This document shows, one piece after another, positions 9,004 to 18,086 of a stretch of 64,000 nucleotides of DNA (the first letter of the stretch is position 1; each line of letters starts with the position of its first letter). The notes beneath the pieces are model-generated. The model saw nothing but the letters and a program-made list of their open reading frames with translations, had not been told where the DNA came from and ran no database searches. This stretch comes from UBA2862 sp045658005 (GTDB lineage Bacteria > Bacillota > Clostridia > Christensenellales > Aristaeellaceae): assembly GCA_045658005.1 (NCBI GenBank), contig JAZOUD010000123.1:19655-83654 (forward strand), written 5' to 3'. The position numbers and the translations under genes were made by a program.

Positions 9004-9085
9004 CTGTGTATCACCCCTTCGAGAGAGTAAAAATGTATCATCTTGTGCAATTATACCCCATCAGACGCTTATTTGCAAGGGTAAT

Positions 9086-9101
9086 ATGCAAATATTTGCA
9101 T
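9086..9101. promoter_or_regulatory. 16-bp perfect palindrome, candidate operator
   Basis: ATGCAAATATTTGCAT is its own reverse complement, 83 bases upstream of the RpiR-type start. A related half site, ATTTGCAAG, lies at 9071. The 277-base spacer 9004-9280 is otherwise AT-rich and divergent, so the palindrome could act on rpiR, on spoIIP or on both. Confidence 0.5.
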
Positions 9102-9233
9102 TTAATCACATCAGATAATTCATATTTTATAGTTCTTAACCGTCACGGCCTGATTTGCCCGCAGGTCGCCATCATGCAATTGACTACTGATTTAATTGCA
9201 AAAAAGCGTTGCGCCTCGATGACACGCGTGGGC

Positions 9234-9255
9234 ATGAATCCCGCTGGGGATTCAT
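9234..9255 (+). other. 9-bp hairpin just upstream of spoIIP
   Basis: ATGAATCCC and GGGATTCAT flank a GCTG loop. The hairpin ends about 10 bases before the spoIIP SD, with no T-run after it. It may affect leader stability or translation. Confidence 0.45.
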
Positions 9256-9280
9256 ATATTGCTGCATGGGAGGTGGACGC

Positions 9281-10288
9281 GTGATTCATTTCAAGGTCAT
9301 TCGGGCTTCGAGGCTTCTGTTGACTTTGACCGTCCTGCTGTTGGCTGCGGTGCTCGTGTTCATAGGCGTGCGATTGCTGGCGCAGCGCGATCAGGTTCCG
9401 GCCAACGGCTCCGCAAGCCTGGTTGAAGCGAACGAGGGTGACGAGGCAAAGGCTGCACAGGCCTTTGCCTCGTCTGGCAATTCAGGCGCGGCGGCACGGC
9501 AGGGCGGGCGCATCGAAATCGAGGTCATCGACCGGGCGGAAGTCGATGCCCCTGTCCCCCGCGTGTTGATCTATCATACCCATACCCACGAAGCCTATGA
9601 GCAGACCGCCAGCGACCCCTATGAAGCGGTGGAGGTCTGGCGGACCACGGACAACAAGCACAGCGTGGTCAGGGTGGGAGAAGAATTGGCCGTCCAACTG
9701 AGGCGGTACGGCTTCGACGTGGTTCACGACACGACGGATCACGAAGCGCATCAGCTTTCAACGGCCTATACCCGATCTCTCGCCACGCTGATGGCTTACA
9801 GGGAGCGCTTCGATCTTTATATCGACCTGCACAGGGATGCCTATGTCGATGGCGACCCGATCTCCGTTTCGTTCTCCGGCGACGAGGAAATGGCGCCCGT
9901 CATGCTGCTGGTCGGCAACGGCAACGGCTTTGACGTCAAGCCCTGGTATTCTCAAAACCTCAGCTTCGCCAGGGCGCTGGAGGCGCGCATCAACAGGGAG
10001 GCGCCCGGACTGTGCAAGCCGGTGCTGGTCAAGGATGGCCGCTATAACCAGAACATCGGCGTGTTTTCGATCCTCGTGGAGGTGGGCCACAATCGCAATA
10101 CGCTGGCCCAGGCCTGCAACTCGGTCTCTCCCCTGGCAAAGGCGATTTACGCGCTGATGGTGGAATCGCCGGATCCGGAGCTGACGCGGATAAAGGCGGA
10201 ATGGGAGGCGCAACATCCATACATCACGGACGGATCGGGCTTTGACTTGGATAAACGCACAACGGTGACGAATGCATCGCGGGAATAA
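9281..10288 (+). CDS. spoIIP: Stage II sporulation protein P (SpoIIP-type peptidoglycan hydrolase)
   Basis: A 335-residue protein with one N-terminal membrane anchor (LLLTLTVLLLAAVLVFIGV) and an extracytoplasmic SpoIIP domain from about residue 85. Conserved motifs are VLIYHTHTHEAY, DLYIDLHRD, and SILVEVGHNRNT; His, Glu and Asp residues here match the Zn-dependent amidase/endopeptidase site of the family. SpoIIP works with SpoIID and SpoIIM to degrade peptidoglycan during engulfment. The start is GTG 9281, preceded by GGGAGGTGG; an upstream in-frame TTG (9209) lies inside the hairpin and lacks an SD. The Spo0A-like gene that follows has its own promoter. Confidence 0.95.
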   Translation: MIHFKVIRASRLLLTLTVLLLAAVLVFIGVRLLAQRDQVPANGSASLVEANEGDEAKAAQAFASSGNSGAAARQGGRIEIEVIDRAEVDAPVPRVLIYHTHTHEAYEQTASDPYEAVEVWRTTDNKHSVVRVGEELAVQLRRYGFDVVHDTTDHEAHQLSTAYTRSLATLMAYRERFDLYIDLHRDAYVDGDPISVSFSGDEEMAPVMLLVGNGNGFDVKPWYSQNLSFARALEARINREAPGLCKPVLVKDGRYNQNIGVFSILVEVGHNRNTLAQACNSVSPLAKAIYALMVESPDPELTRIKAEWEAQHPYITDGSGFDLDKRTTVTNASRE

Positions 10289-10357
10289 TTAATGTAATTA
10301 TATGGACATCCTTCCTATTGTTAACTTGATAATAAACAACCAATGGACTTATTTATA

Positions 10358-10386
10358 TTGACACAGCGCCTAACAGTTATTATCAT
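10358..10386 (+). promoter_or_regulatory. Sigma-A promoter of the Spo0A-like gene
   Basis: TTGACA (10358-10363), 17-bp spacer, TATCAT (10381-10386). It lies 59 bases upstream of ATG 10446 in an AT-rich spacer. Confidence 0.75.
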
Positions 10387-10445
10387 TACAGATAACTAAA
10401 CGACATATATACAGGCCAATGAATGCTTACAAAGGATGACAAAAG

Positions 10446-11198
10446 ATGAAGAAATGCCGTCTGTACATTGCGGATATGGATTTGCAATTCATCGCAGGGA
10501 TACGCCGCGCGGTAGCGGGATGTCAGGGGATTGAAATCATCGGCAGCAGTGGCAACGGCCGGACGGCGTTGAGGGATTGCCTGCGGCTCAAGCCGGATGT
10601 GGTCATATCGGACATCCCGCTGCCTGAGTTTGATGGCATTTCCCTGTTGCACGAACTCCAGCGCCTCAGCCAGGCGCCTTCGGTGATCGTCTGTACCTAC
10701 TTTTATTCCGATGCCACCATGCAGTGCGCGTGCCGATACGGCGCATCCTTTTTCCTGTGCAAGCCCATCGAGATGGCCACGCTGCCGGAATTGATCCAGG
10801 CCTGTGGCCACAGCAGCCGCCAGTCCTTGACGGATATCGAAAGGCATGATCGACAAAGCGACGCGCAACGCCTGCGCGGGGCGGCCGTTCACAAGCTGCT
10901 GAAGGACCTGGGTATGTCTGTGCGTCTGGATGGCGCGACCTACTTCATCGAGGCGGCGGTTTACTGTAACGGCGACGCGCTTTTGATGAAGAACCTGTCA
11001 AAGGGGCTGTATGCGCAGCTGGCCCAACGGATGGATACCACCGTTTCGAGAATCGAGCGCTCCATGCGCAGCGCGATTGCAATCGCCTATGATCGGGGCT
11101 CCCTGAGCCGGTGCTTTGACCATCGCCCATCCAACCGCGAATTTATCGAATACCTGATGAATGCCGTGGATCATAACGAGCGATCCTCTGATCCGTAG
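10446..11198 (+). CDS. Spo0A-like response regulator (divergent paralogue)
   Basis: A 250-residue protein. The receiver domain (about 1-120) contains IADMD (acidic site), DVVISDIPLPEFDG with the phosphorylatable Asp, a VCT switch region and CKP with the conserved Lys, so phosphorylation looks possible. The C-terminal Spo0A-type DNA-binding domain (about 145-240) contains KLLKDLGMSV, TTVSRIERSMRSAIAIAYDRG and PSNREFIEYL. Compared with my memory of Spo0A, the loop between the recognition helix (AYDRG) and PSNREFI is about ten residues shorter, missing the usual FGYT-type stretch. It is thus either a fast-evolving Spo0A or, more likely, a paralogue. SD AAAGGATGAC precedes the ATG. It sits between spoIIP and glgB, not beside spoIVB where Spo0A is usual. 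Confidence 0.85.
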   Translation: MKKCRLYIADMDLQFIAGIRRAVAGCQGIEIIGSSGNGRTALRDCLRLKPDVVISDIPLPEFDGISLLHELQRLSQAPSVIVCTYFYSDATMQCACRYGASFFLCKPIEMATLPELIQACGHSSRQSLTDIERHDRQSDAQRLRGAAVHKLLKDLGMSVRLDGATYFIEAAVYCNGDALLMKNLSKGLYAQLAQRMDTTVSRIERSMRSAIAIAYDRGSLSRCFDHRPSNREFIEYLMNAVDHNERSSDP

Positions 11199-11225
11199 CT
11201 TTATCTTGCGCCTGTAGCAGCCGAA

Positions 11226-11336
11226 AGCACCTCCGCGCGGCACATTCTTTCTAATGAAAAGTGTCAATATGTATGGCCACTTCGTCAATTATGTGTTATA
11301 ATCATAATAGAGTTATGCGACACAGGCGGAGGTGCT
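11226..11336 (+). promoter_or_regulatory. Long-range inverted repeat that could mask the glgB ribosome-binding site
   Basis: AGCACCTCCGC (11226-11236) is the exact reverse complement of GCGGAGGTGCT (11326-11336), which contains the glgB SD GGAGGTG. A transcript reading through from the Spo0A-like gene would contain both arms and could hide the SD. A transcript from the promoter at 11274 would lack the left arm. Confidence 0.5.
11274..11302 (+). promoter_or_regulatory. Sigma-A promoter of glgB
   Basis: TGGCCA (11274-11279), 17-bp spacer, TATAAT (11297-11302) with a TG one base upstream (extended -10). Weak -35, strong -10. Confidence 0.6.
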
Positions 11337-11343
11337 GACTGAT

Positions 11344-13359
11344 ATGAAGGCCAACAGACCGACCCAATACAGGATCATGTCCATCGATCCCTGGCTTCAA
11401 CCTTATTATAACGACATCGCCCTGAGGATGGAGCGACACGCAAATACGCGCAAATCACTTCTGGGTGACGGAACCGACCTGACGTCCTTCGCCAACGGCT
11501 ATCTGTACTACGGCTTTAATCGCACCGAGACCGGGTGGGTCTATCGCGAATGGGCGCCCGGGGCCGATGCGCTGCACCTGATCGGCGATTTCAACGACTG
11601 GAGCCGGGAATCCCATCCATTGACCCGCCTGCCGGACGGCACCTGGGAAATCGCCCTTGACGGCGCGGACACCCTGAAGCACGGTCAGCTGGTGAAGGTA
11701 CAGGTCACGAAGGACGGCAAGCGCACCGACCACATTCCCGCCTACATCCGGCGCGTGGTCCAGAACTCAGAGCACCTCTTCAACGGTCAGATCTGGGCCC
11801 CTGCCCGTCCCTTTCAATGGACCGACGGCGGCTACGGCAAGCGCAAGATCGCCCCACCCTACATCTACGAGGCGCACATCGGCATGGCCCAGGAGAAGGA
11901 GGGGGTGGGCAGCTACCGCGAATTCGCCGACTTCAACCTGGAATACATCCGCGACCTCGGCTACAATACCGTCCAGCTCATGGCGATACAGGAGCACCCA
12001 TACTATGCCTCCTTCGGCTACCAGGTGACCAATTTCTTCGCAGCCTCGTCCTGGTATGGCGAGCCGGAGGACCTGAAATACCTGATCAACAGGGCCCATG
12101 AGATGGGCATGTACGTGCTGCTGGATGTGGTCCATTCCCACGCCTCCGCCAATGCCGACGAGGGCCTCAACGGGCTGGACGGCACGGACGATCAGTACTT
12201 CCTGGCAGGAGAAAGGGGCTGGCACCCCGCCTGGAAGACCCGCCTGTTCGACTACGGCAAGCATGAGGTGCTGCACTTCCTGCTGTCCAATTTGAAGTTC
12301 TGGCTGGAGGAATACCACTTCGACGGCTTCCGCTTCGACGGCGTCACATCGATGATCTACCAGGATCACGGCCTCGGCGCCAGCTTTACCGACTATTCCC
12401 AGTACTTCGGGCTGAACACCAATGTGGACGCGCTGACCTATCTCCAGCTGGCCAACGAGCTGGTGCACGCGGTCAACCCCTTTGCGCTGACCGTCTGCGA
12501 GGAGATGAGCGGCATGCCCGGCATGTGCATCCCCATCCGCAGCGGCGGCATCGGCTTCGACTACCGCCTGTCAATGGGCGTGCCGGACTTCTGGATCCGG
12601 CTGCTCAAGGAGTATTCCGACGACCAGTGGGACATGTTCAAGATGTGGTACGAGCTGACCACGCGCCGCCCCCAGGAGAAGAACATTGGCTACTGCGAAT
12701 CCCACGACCAGGCGCTGGTGGGCGACAAGACGCTGATCTTCCGCATGGCGGACGCGGAGATGTACAGCGGCATGACCAAGTCCTATCACTCCATCGCCAT
12801 CGACCGGGCCATCGCCCTGCACAAGATGATCCGGTTCATCACCCTCGCGCTGGGCAGCGACGGCTACCTGAACTTCATGGGCAACGAGTTCGGGCACCCG
12901 GAGTGGATCGACTTCCCCCGGGAGGGCAACGGCTGGAGCTATAAGTACGCCCGTCGCCAGTGGTCGCTGGTGCAGAACGAAACGCTGAAGTACGCGTGGC
13001 TGGCCAATTTCGACCGGGCCATGCTGAAGTTCAGCCGGAAGTACCGGGTGCTGAACAAGACGGACACCGTGAACCTCTGGATCGACCAGCCGGGAAAGAT
13101 CATCGCCTTCTCAAAGGGCGAGCTGGTCTACGTGTTCAACTTCCATCCCACCCATTCCCCCACCGACTTCTTCCTTCCGGTCCACTCCGTGGGCGAGGGC
13201 AAATACAAGGTGATCTTCTCCACCGACGACATCGACTTCGGGGGCATGGACCGCACCAGCAAGGATTACGTATACTATACGAAGTTCGAAGAAGGCCGCG
13301 GCCTGGGATTCGAGATCTACATCCCCTGCCGCACGGCCATCGTGTTCAGGCGGCTCTGA
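11344..13359 (+). CDS. glgB: 1,4-alpha-glucan branching enzyme, eukaryote-like (GH13_8) type
   Basis: A 671-residue glycogen branching enzyme that cuts alpha-1,4 chains and rejoins them by alpha-1,6 links. N-terminal CBM48-like module (about 35-125, YREWAPGADALHLIGDFNDW) and a GH13 barrel with LDVVHSHAS, GFRFDGVTSM (nucleophile Asp), CEEMSG (acid/base Glu) and ESHDQALVGDK. Stretches such as YYASFGYQVTNFFAAS, the FRFDGVTSM region, NFMGNEFGHPEWIDFP and YARRQWSL match human/yeast-type branching enzymes more closely than E. coli GlgB, placing it in the GH13_8 type from memory of those sequences. ATG 11344 is chosen because GGAGGTG is 9 bases upstream. No other glycogen genes are nearby. Confidence 0.95.
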   Translation: MKANRPTQYRIMSIDPWLQPYYNDIALRMERHANTRKSLLGDGTDLTSFANGYLYYGFNRTETGWVYREWAPGADALHLIGDFNDWSRESHPLTRLPDGTWEIALDGADTLKHGQLVKVQVTKDGKRTDHIPAYIRRVVQNSEHLFNGQIWAPARPFQWTDGGYGKRKIAPPYIYEAHIGMAQEKEGVGSYREFADFNLEYIRDLGYNTVQLMAIQEHPYYASFGYQVTNFFAASSWYGEPEDLKYLINRAHEMGMYVLLDVVHSHASANADEGLNGLDGTDDQYFLAGERGWHPAWKTRLFDYGKHEVLHFLLSNLKFWLEEYHFDGFRFDGVTSMIYQDHGLGASFTDYSQYFGLNTNVDALTYLQLANELVHAVNPFALTVCEEMSGMPGMCIPIRSGGIGFDYRLSMGVPDFWIRLLKEYSDDQWDMFKMWYELTTRRPQEKNIGYCESHDQALVGDKTLIFRMADAEMYSGMTKSYHSIAIDRAIALHKMIRFITLALGSDGYLNFMGNEFGHPEWIDFPREGNGWSYKYARRQWSLVQNETLKYAWLANFDRAMLKFSRKYRVLNKTDTVNLWIDQPGKIIAFSKGELVYVFNFHPTHSPTDFFLPVHSVGEGKYKVIFSTDDIDFGGMDRTSKDYVYYTKFEEGRGLGFEIYIPCRTAIVFRRL

Positions 13360-13377
13360 TCCCCCTACGCCGATGAA

Positions 13378-13411
13378 ATGGGCTGCGTTCTGTTTGCGGA
13401 ACGCAGCCCAT
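13378..13411. terminator. Hairpin between convergent glgB and gpmI
   Basis: Perfect 13-bp stem ATGGGCTGCGTTC with its complement at 13399-13411, loop of 8. No clear T-run on either side, but strength and position between convergent genes suggest a shared terminator. Confidence 0.7.
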
Positions 13412-13432
13412 AGTGTTGAAAAGCGTGTTACG

Positions 13433-14992
13433 TCAGTGCACGATCAGGCTTTCGCCGGTCATTTCGGCTGGCTTATCAATGCCCATCAGGTCCAGCATGG
13501 TCGGGCACAGGTCGCACAGCTTGCCGCCGTGCCGGCGAAGCTTATGCTTGGGGTGGTCGGGATCGATGACGATCACCGGCACCGGGTTGGTGGTGTGGGC
13601 GGTGAACGGGCCGCCGTGCACGGGGTCGATCATCATGTCGCAGTTGCCGTGGTCGGCGGTGATGACCACCTTGCCGCCCTGGGCGACCAGAGCGTCCACG
13701 ATCTTGCCGACGCATTCGTCCACGGTGCGCACGGCCTTCTTTGCCGCCTCCATGACGCCGGTATGGCCGACCATGTCGCAGTTGGCGAAGTTCAGTATGA
13801 TGACGTCGTACTTCTTCTCGTCGATGCACTTGAGCACCGCATCGGTGACCTCATAGGCGCTCATCTCGGGCTTGAGGTCGAAGGTGGGCACCTCCTCGGC
13901 GGAGGGGCTGGGCACCAGTATGCGGTCCTCGCCGTCGAAGACGCGCTCCTCGCCGCCATTGAAGAAGAAGGTGACGTGGGCGTACTTCTGGGTCTCGGCG
14001 ATCCTGAGCTGCTTCTTGCCCAGCTTGGAAAGGTATTCGCCCATGGTCATGTGCAGGCTCTCCGGCGGATAGGCGATCAGCACGTTGGGCATGGTCGCGT
14101 CGTACTGGGTCATGCACACGTAGGTCAGCGGGAAGAAGCCGTGACGACGCTCGAAGCCCTTGAAGTCGGGATCGACGTAGGCGCGGGTGATCTCGCGGGC
14201 CCGGTCGGGGCGGAAGTTGAAGAAGATCACGGAGTCGTTGGCCTTGATGGTGCCCTCGGGATCGATGACGGTGGGCAGCATGAACTCGTCGGTCAGGTGC
14301 TTGCCGGTCTCGTCCACCACCTTGTAGGAATCCAGTATGGCCTGAACGGGATCGTTGGCCTGGATGCCCTCGGCGCAGACCATGGCGTTGTAGGCCTTTT
14401 CCACGCGCTCCCAGGCAAAATCACGGTCCATGGCGTACAGGCGACCCATGACGGTGGCCACCTTGCCCACGCCGATTTCTTTCATCTTCTCAACCAGGTT
14501 CTTGACATACTCCCAGCCGGAATCCGGCGGCACGTCGCGGCCATCCAGCAGGCAGTGCACGTAGACCTTCTCCAGGCCGTGCCGCTTCGCCATTTCGATG
14601 ATGCCGTAGAGGTGCTCGGTGTGGGAGTGGACGCCGCCGGGAGAGACCAGGCCGATCAGGTGAAGGGCCGTACCGTTCTTCTTGCAGTTCTCCATGGCGG
14701 CCAGCATGGCCTTGTTTTCAAAGAACACGCCGTCCTTGATGTCCTTGGTGATCTTCACCAGCATCTGGTAGACCACGCGGCCCGCGCCGATGTTGGTGTG
14801 CCCCACCTCGGAATTGCCCATCTGGCCGTCCGGCAGGCCCACGTCCAGGCCGGAGGCGCCGATGGTGGTTGCGCAGTATTTTTCCCTCAGTCCCTCCAGC
14901 ACAGGAATGCCGGCGGCGACGATGGCGTTGGATTTGGGATCGTTTTCGCCGATCCCAAATCCGTCCATGATAATAAGCGCGGTCGTGCTCAT
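13433..14992 (-). CDS. gpmI: 2,3-bisphosphoglycerate-independent phosphoglycerate mutase
   Basis: A 519-residue Mn-dependent enzyme that interconverts 3- and 2-phosphoglycerate in glycolysis. Motifs of the alkaline-phosphatase superfamily fold are clear: LIIMDGFGIG at the N terminus (metal-binding Asp), GQMGNSEVGHTNIGAGR (catalytic Ser), HCLLDGRDVPP, FFNFRPDRAREI, NCDMVGHTG and ITADHGNCD for the second metal site. Length matches the family. Its start overlaps the tpiA stop by one base (TGATG at 14992), so translation is probably coupled. Last gene of the pgk-tpiA-gpmI operon. Confidence 0.97.
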   Translation of the reverse strand: MSTTALIIMDGFGIGENDPKSNAIVAAGIPVLEGLREKYCATTIGASGLDVGLPDGQMGNSEVGHTNIGAGRVVYQMLVKITKDIKDGVFFENKAMLAAMENCKKNGTALHLIGLVSPGGVHSHTEHLYGIIEMAKRHGLEKVYVHCLLDGRDVPPDSGWEYVKNLVEKMKEIGVGKVATVMGRLYAMDRDFAWERVEKAYNAMVCAEGIQANDPVQAILDSYKVVDETGKHLTDEFMLPTVIDPEGTIKANDSVIFFNFRPDRAREITRAYVDPDFKGFERRHGFFPLTYVCMTQYDATMPNVLIAYPPESLHMTMGEYLSKLGKKQLRIAETQKYAHVTFFFNGGEERVFDGEDRILVPSPSAEEVPTFDLKPEMSAYEVTDAVLKCIDEKKYDVIILNFANCDMVGHTGVMEAAKKAVRTVDECVGKIVDALVAQGGKVVITADHGNCDMMIDPVHGGPFTAHTTNPVPVIVIDPDHPKHKLRRHGGKLCDLCPTMLDLMGIDKPAEMTGESLIVH

Positions 14993-15738
14993 CAGAAGTT
15001 CACCACCTGCGCGAAGTCCTCAGCCTTCAGGCTCGCGCCGCCGATCAGGCCGCCGTCGATCTCGGGCTGCGCCATCAGGCCCTTCACGTTGGAGCCCTTC
15101 ATGCTACCGCCGTACTGGATGCGGATCTTCGCCGCGGCTTCCTCGCCAAACTTATAGCCAATGGCCTTGCGGATGACGCCGATGGTCTCGTTGGCCTGCT
15201 CGTCGGTGGCAGTCAGGCCGGTGCCGATGGCCCAAACGGGCTCATAGGCGATCACGACGTTTTCCAGCTCCTCAGCGGTCAGGCCGTGCAGCGCCATCTG
15301 GGTCTGGTACATGACGATCATGTCGGTGTAGCCCGCTTCACGCTCGTCCTTCATCTCACCCACGCAAACGATGGCCTTCAGGCCGGCCTTCACGGCGGCG
15401 ACGGTGCGCAGGTTGACGGTCTTGTCGGTCTCGCCGAAGTACTGGCGGCGCTCGGAGTGGCCGATGATCACATATTCGCAGCCGGCAGCCTTCAGCATGT
15501 CGGCGCTCAGCTCGCCGGTGTAGGCGCCGGAGGCCTTGAAGTGCACGTTCTGGGCGCCCAGCTTGATGTTGGTGCCCTCGATCACGGGCTTGACGGCGGC
15601 GAAGTTCACCGCGGGGGTGCAGACGACCACGTCACACTTGGCGTCCTTGACCAGCGGGATCAGGTCCCTGACCAGCTGAGCGGCCTCTTCCGGGGTCTTG
15701 TTCATCTTCCAGTTACCGGCGATAATAGGCTTGCGCAT
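14992..15738 (-). CDS. tpiA: Triosephosphate isomerase
   Basis: A 248-residue TIM-barrel enzyme interconverting dihydroxyacetone phosphate and glyceraldehyde 3-phosphate. NWKMN (Lys), IIGHSERR (His), VIAYEPVWAIGTG (catalytic Glu) and IQYGGSMKGSN, GGLIGGASL (phosphate grip) are all present. ATG 15738 is chosen because GGAGGAG lies 6 bases before it; an in-frame extension to 15786 adds a non-homologous N terminus. Middle gene of the glycolytic operon, separated from pgk by a 135-base spacer with a repeat element. Confidence 0.97.
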   Translation of the reverse strand: MRKPIIAGNWKMNKTPEEAAQLVRDLIPLVKDAKCDVVVCTPAVNFAAVKPVIEGTNIKLGAQNVHFKASGAYTGELSADMLKAAGCEYVIIGHSERRQYFGETDKTVNLRTVAAVKAGLKAIVCVGEMKDEREAGYTDMIVMYQTQMALHGLTAEELENVVIAYEPVWAIGTGLTATDEQANETIGVIRKAIGYKFGEEAAAKIRIQYGGSMKGSNVKGLMAQPEIDGGLIGGASLKAEDFAQVVNF

Positions 15739-15790
15739 GGGAATCTCCTCCATTTCGATCTTACTTGTTGAATAAATGATTTTCAAATGT

Positions 15791-15856
15791 GGAATGGGGA
15801 ATGCAGAATGGGGAATGAATGGCTGTTATACCGGTCACTCATCATTCCCCATTCCC
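15791..15856. repeat. AATGGGGAAT repeat/palindrome inside the pgk-tpiA spacer
   Basis: GGAATGGGGAATG (15791-15803) is followed by GAATGGGGAATGA (15806-15818); the complement TCATTCCCCATTC (15842-15854) faces it, giving a 13-bp stem with a 23-base loop. It resembles small dispersed intergenic repeats and could be transcribed as an operon-internal hairpin. Confidence 0.6.
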
Positions 15857-15873
15857 AATTCCTATTTCAGCCT

Positions 15874-17064
<1,191 letters not shown>

Positions 17065-17221
17065 AGCGGTTCACTCCTTAATCATATTGATGAACTTATT
17101 CTAACACATCGGCGCAAAAAAATAAAGGGCATTTCACGATTTGACCTCTATAAAATTTGCGTTGATTGTGTCAATTCGGCGCAAAAACAGCGGATAAGGC
17201 GGATTACTCTTAACGATGGTA

Positions 17222-17230
17222 TGGTATACT
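17222..17230 (+). promoter_or_regulatory. Extended -10 promoter of the ECF operon
   Basis: TGG followed by TATACT (17225-17230) is an extended -10 located 23 bases before ATG 17253. The -35 is poor (GATTAC at 17202), so activity is uncertain. Confidence 0.4.
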
Positions 17231-17252
17231 GCTCCAAATTGGAGGCTTGCCC

Positions 17253-18086
17253 ATGAAAAAAACGATCATCGAAGCGAGGGACGTATGCTTTAAATACGAA
17301 GGCACGTCCACGCTGGCCGTGGATCACGTGACCCTTGACATCGCCGAGGGCGAGTTCCTGGCGATACTGGGCCGAAACGGCAGTGGAAAATCCACCTTCG
17401 CCAAGCTGCTGAACGCCCTGCAGTTGCCCACCGGGGGCAGCGTGAAGGTCAACGGCATCACGCCCGCCAACGAGGACGACTGCTACGAGGTCCGAAAGTC
17501 CTGCGGCATGGTCTTCCAGAATCCGGACAACCAGATCGTCACCACCATCGTGGAAGAGGACTGCGCCTTCGGCCTTGAAAACCTGGGCACGCCGCCGCAG
17601 GAGATACGCGCCCGCGTCGACGAGGCGCTGCACAGCGTGGGCATGTCGGAATTCGCGCTGGCCTCCCCCTCCATGCTCTCCGGCGGGCAGAAGCAGCGGG
17701 TGGCCGTGGCCGGGGTGCTGGCCATGCGCCCGAGGATCATCGTGTTCGACGAATCCACCGCCATGCTCGATCCCATCGGCAGGCGGGATGTGTTTGCGCT
17801 GGCCCGCCGGCTGAACGTGGAGGAGGGCATCACCATCGTGTGGATCACCCACTTTATGGAGGAAGCCGCCATGGCCGACCGGCTGGTCGTCATGGACGGC
17901 GGAAGGATCGCTCTGGAGGGCGAACCCCGGTCGGTTTTCACGCAAACAGACCGCATTCTCGAGCTTGGGCTGGATGTGCCGGAGATGATGAAGCTGGCGC
18001 AGATGCTTCGGGAAAAGGGCGTCGAGCTGAGCGAGGGCATCATGACGGTCAATGAAATGGCGGTGGAGCTATGCCGATTGAAGTAA
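17253..18086 (+). CDS. ecfA1: Energy-coupling factor transporter ATPase EcfA1
   Basis: A 277-residue ABC ATPase of group II ECF vitamin/metal importers. Walker A GRNGSGKST, Q-loop VFQNPDNQ, signature LSGGQKQR, Walker B IIVFDESTAMLDP, switch His in WITHFM. The DESTAMLDP form is typical of EcfA1. ATG 17253 has GGAGG upstream. The gene overlaps ecfA2 by 16 bases. The EcfA1-EcfA2-EcfT module energises many separate S components; one S component is encoded at 24081-24605. Confidence 0.95.
   Translation: MKKTIIEARDVCFKYEGTSTLAVDHVTLDIAEGEFLAILGRNGSGKSTFAKLLNALQLPTGGSVKVNGITPANEDDCYEVRKSCGMVFQNPDNQIVTTIVEEDCAFGLENLGTPPQEIRARVDEALHSVGMSEFALASPSMLSGGQKQRVAVAGVLAMRPRIIVFDESTAMLDPIGRRDVFALARRLNVEEGITIVWITHFMEEAAMADRLVVMDGGRIALEGEPRSVFTQTDRILELGLDVPEMMKLAQMLREKGVELSEGIMTVNEMAVELCRLK

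Noticed and set aside
17109..17187. Direct repeat TCGGCGCAAAAA at 17109 and 17176
   Set aside because: Only two copies of 12 bases in a divergent spacer, with no clear relation to a promoter; noted but not listed as an operator.
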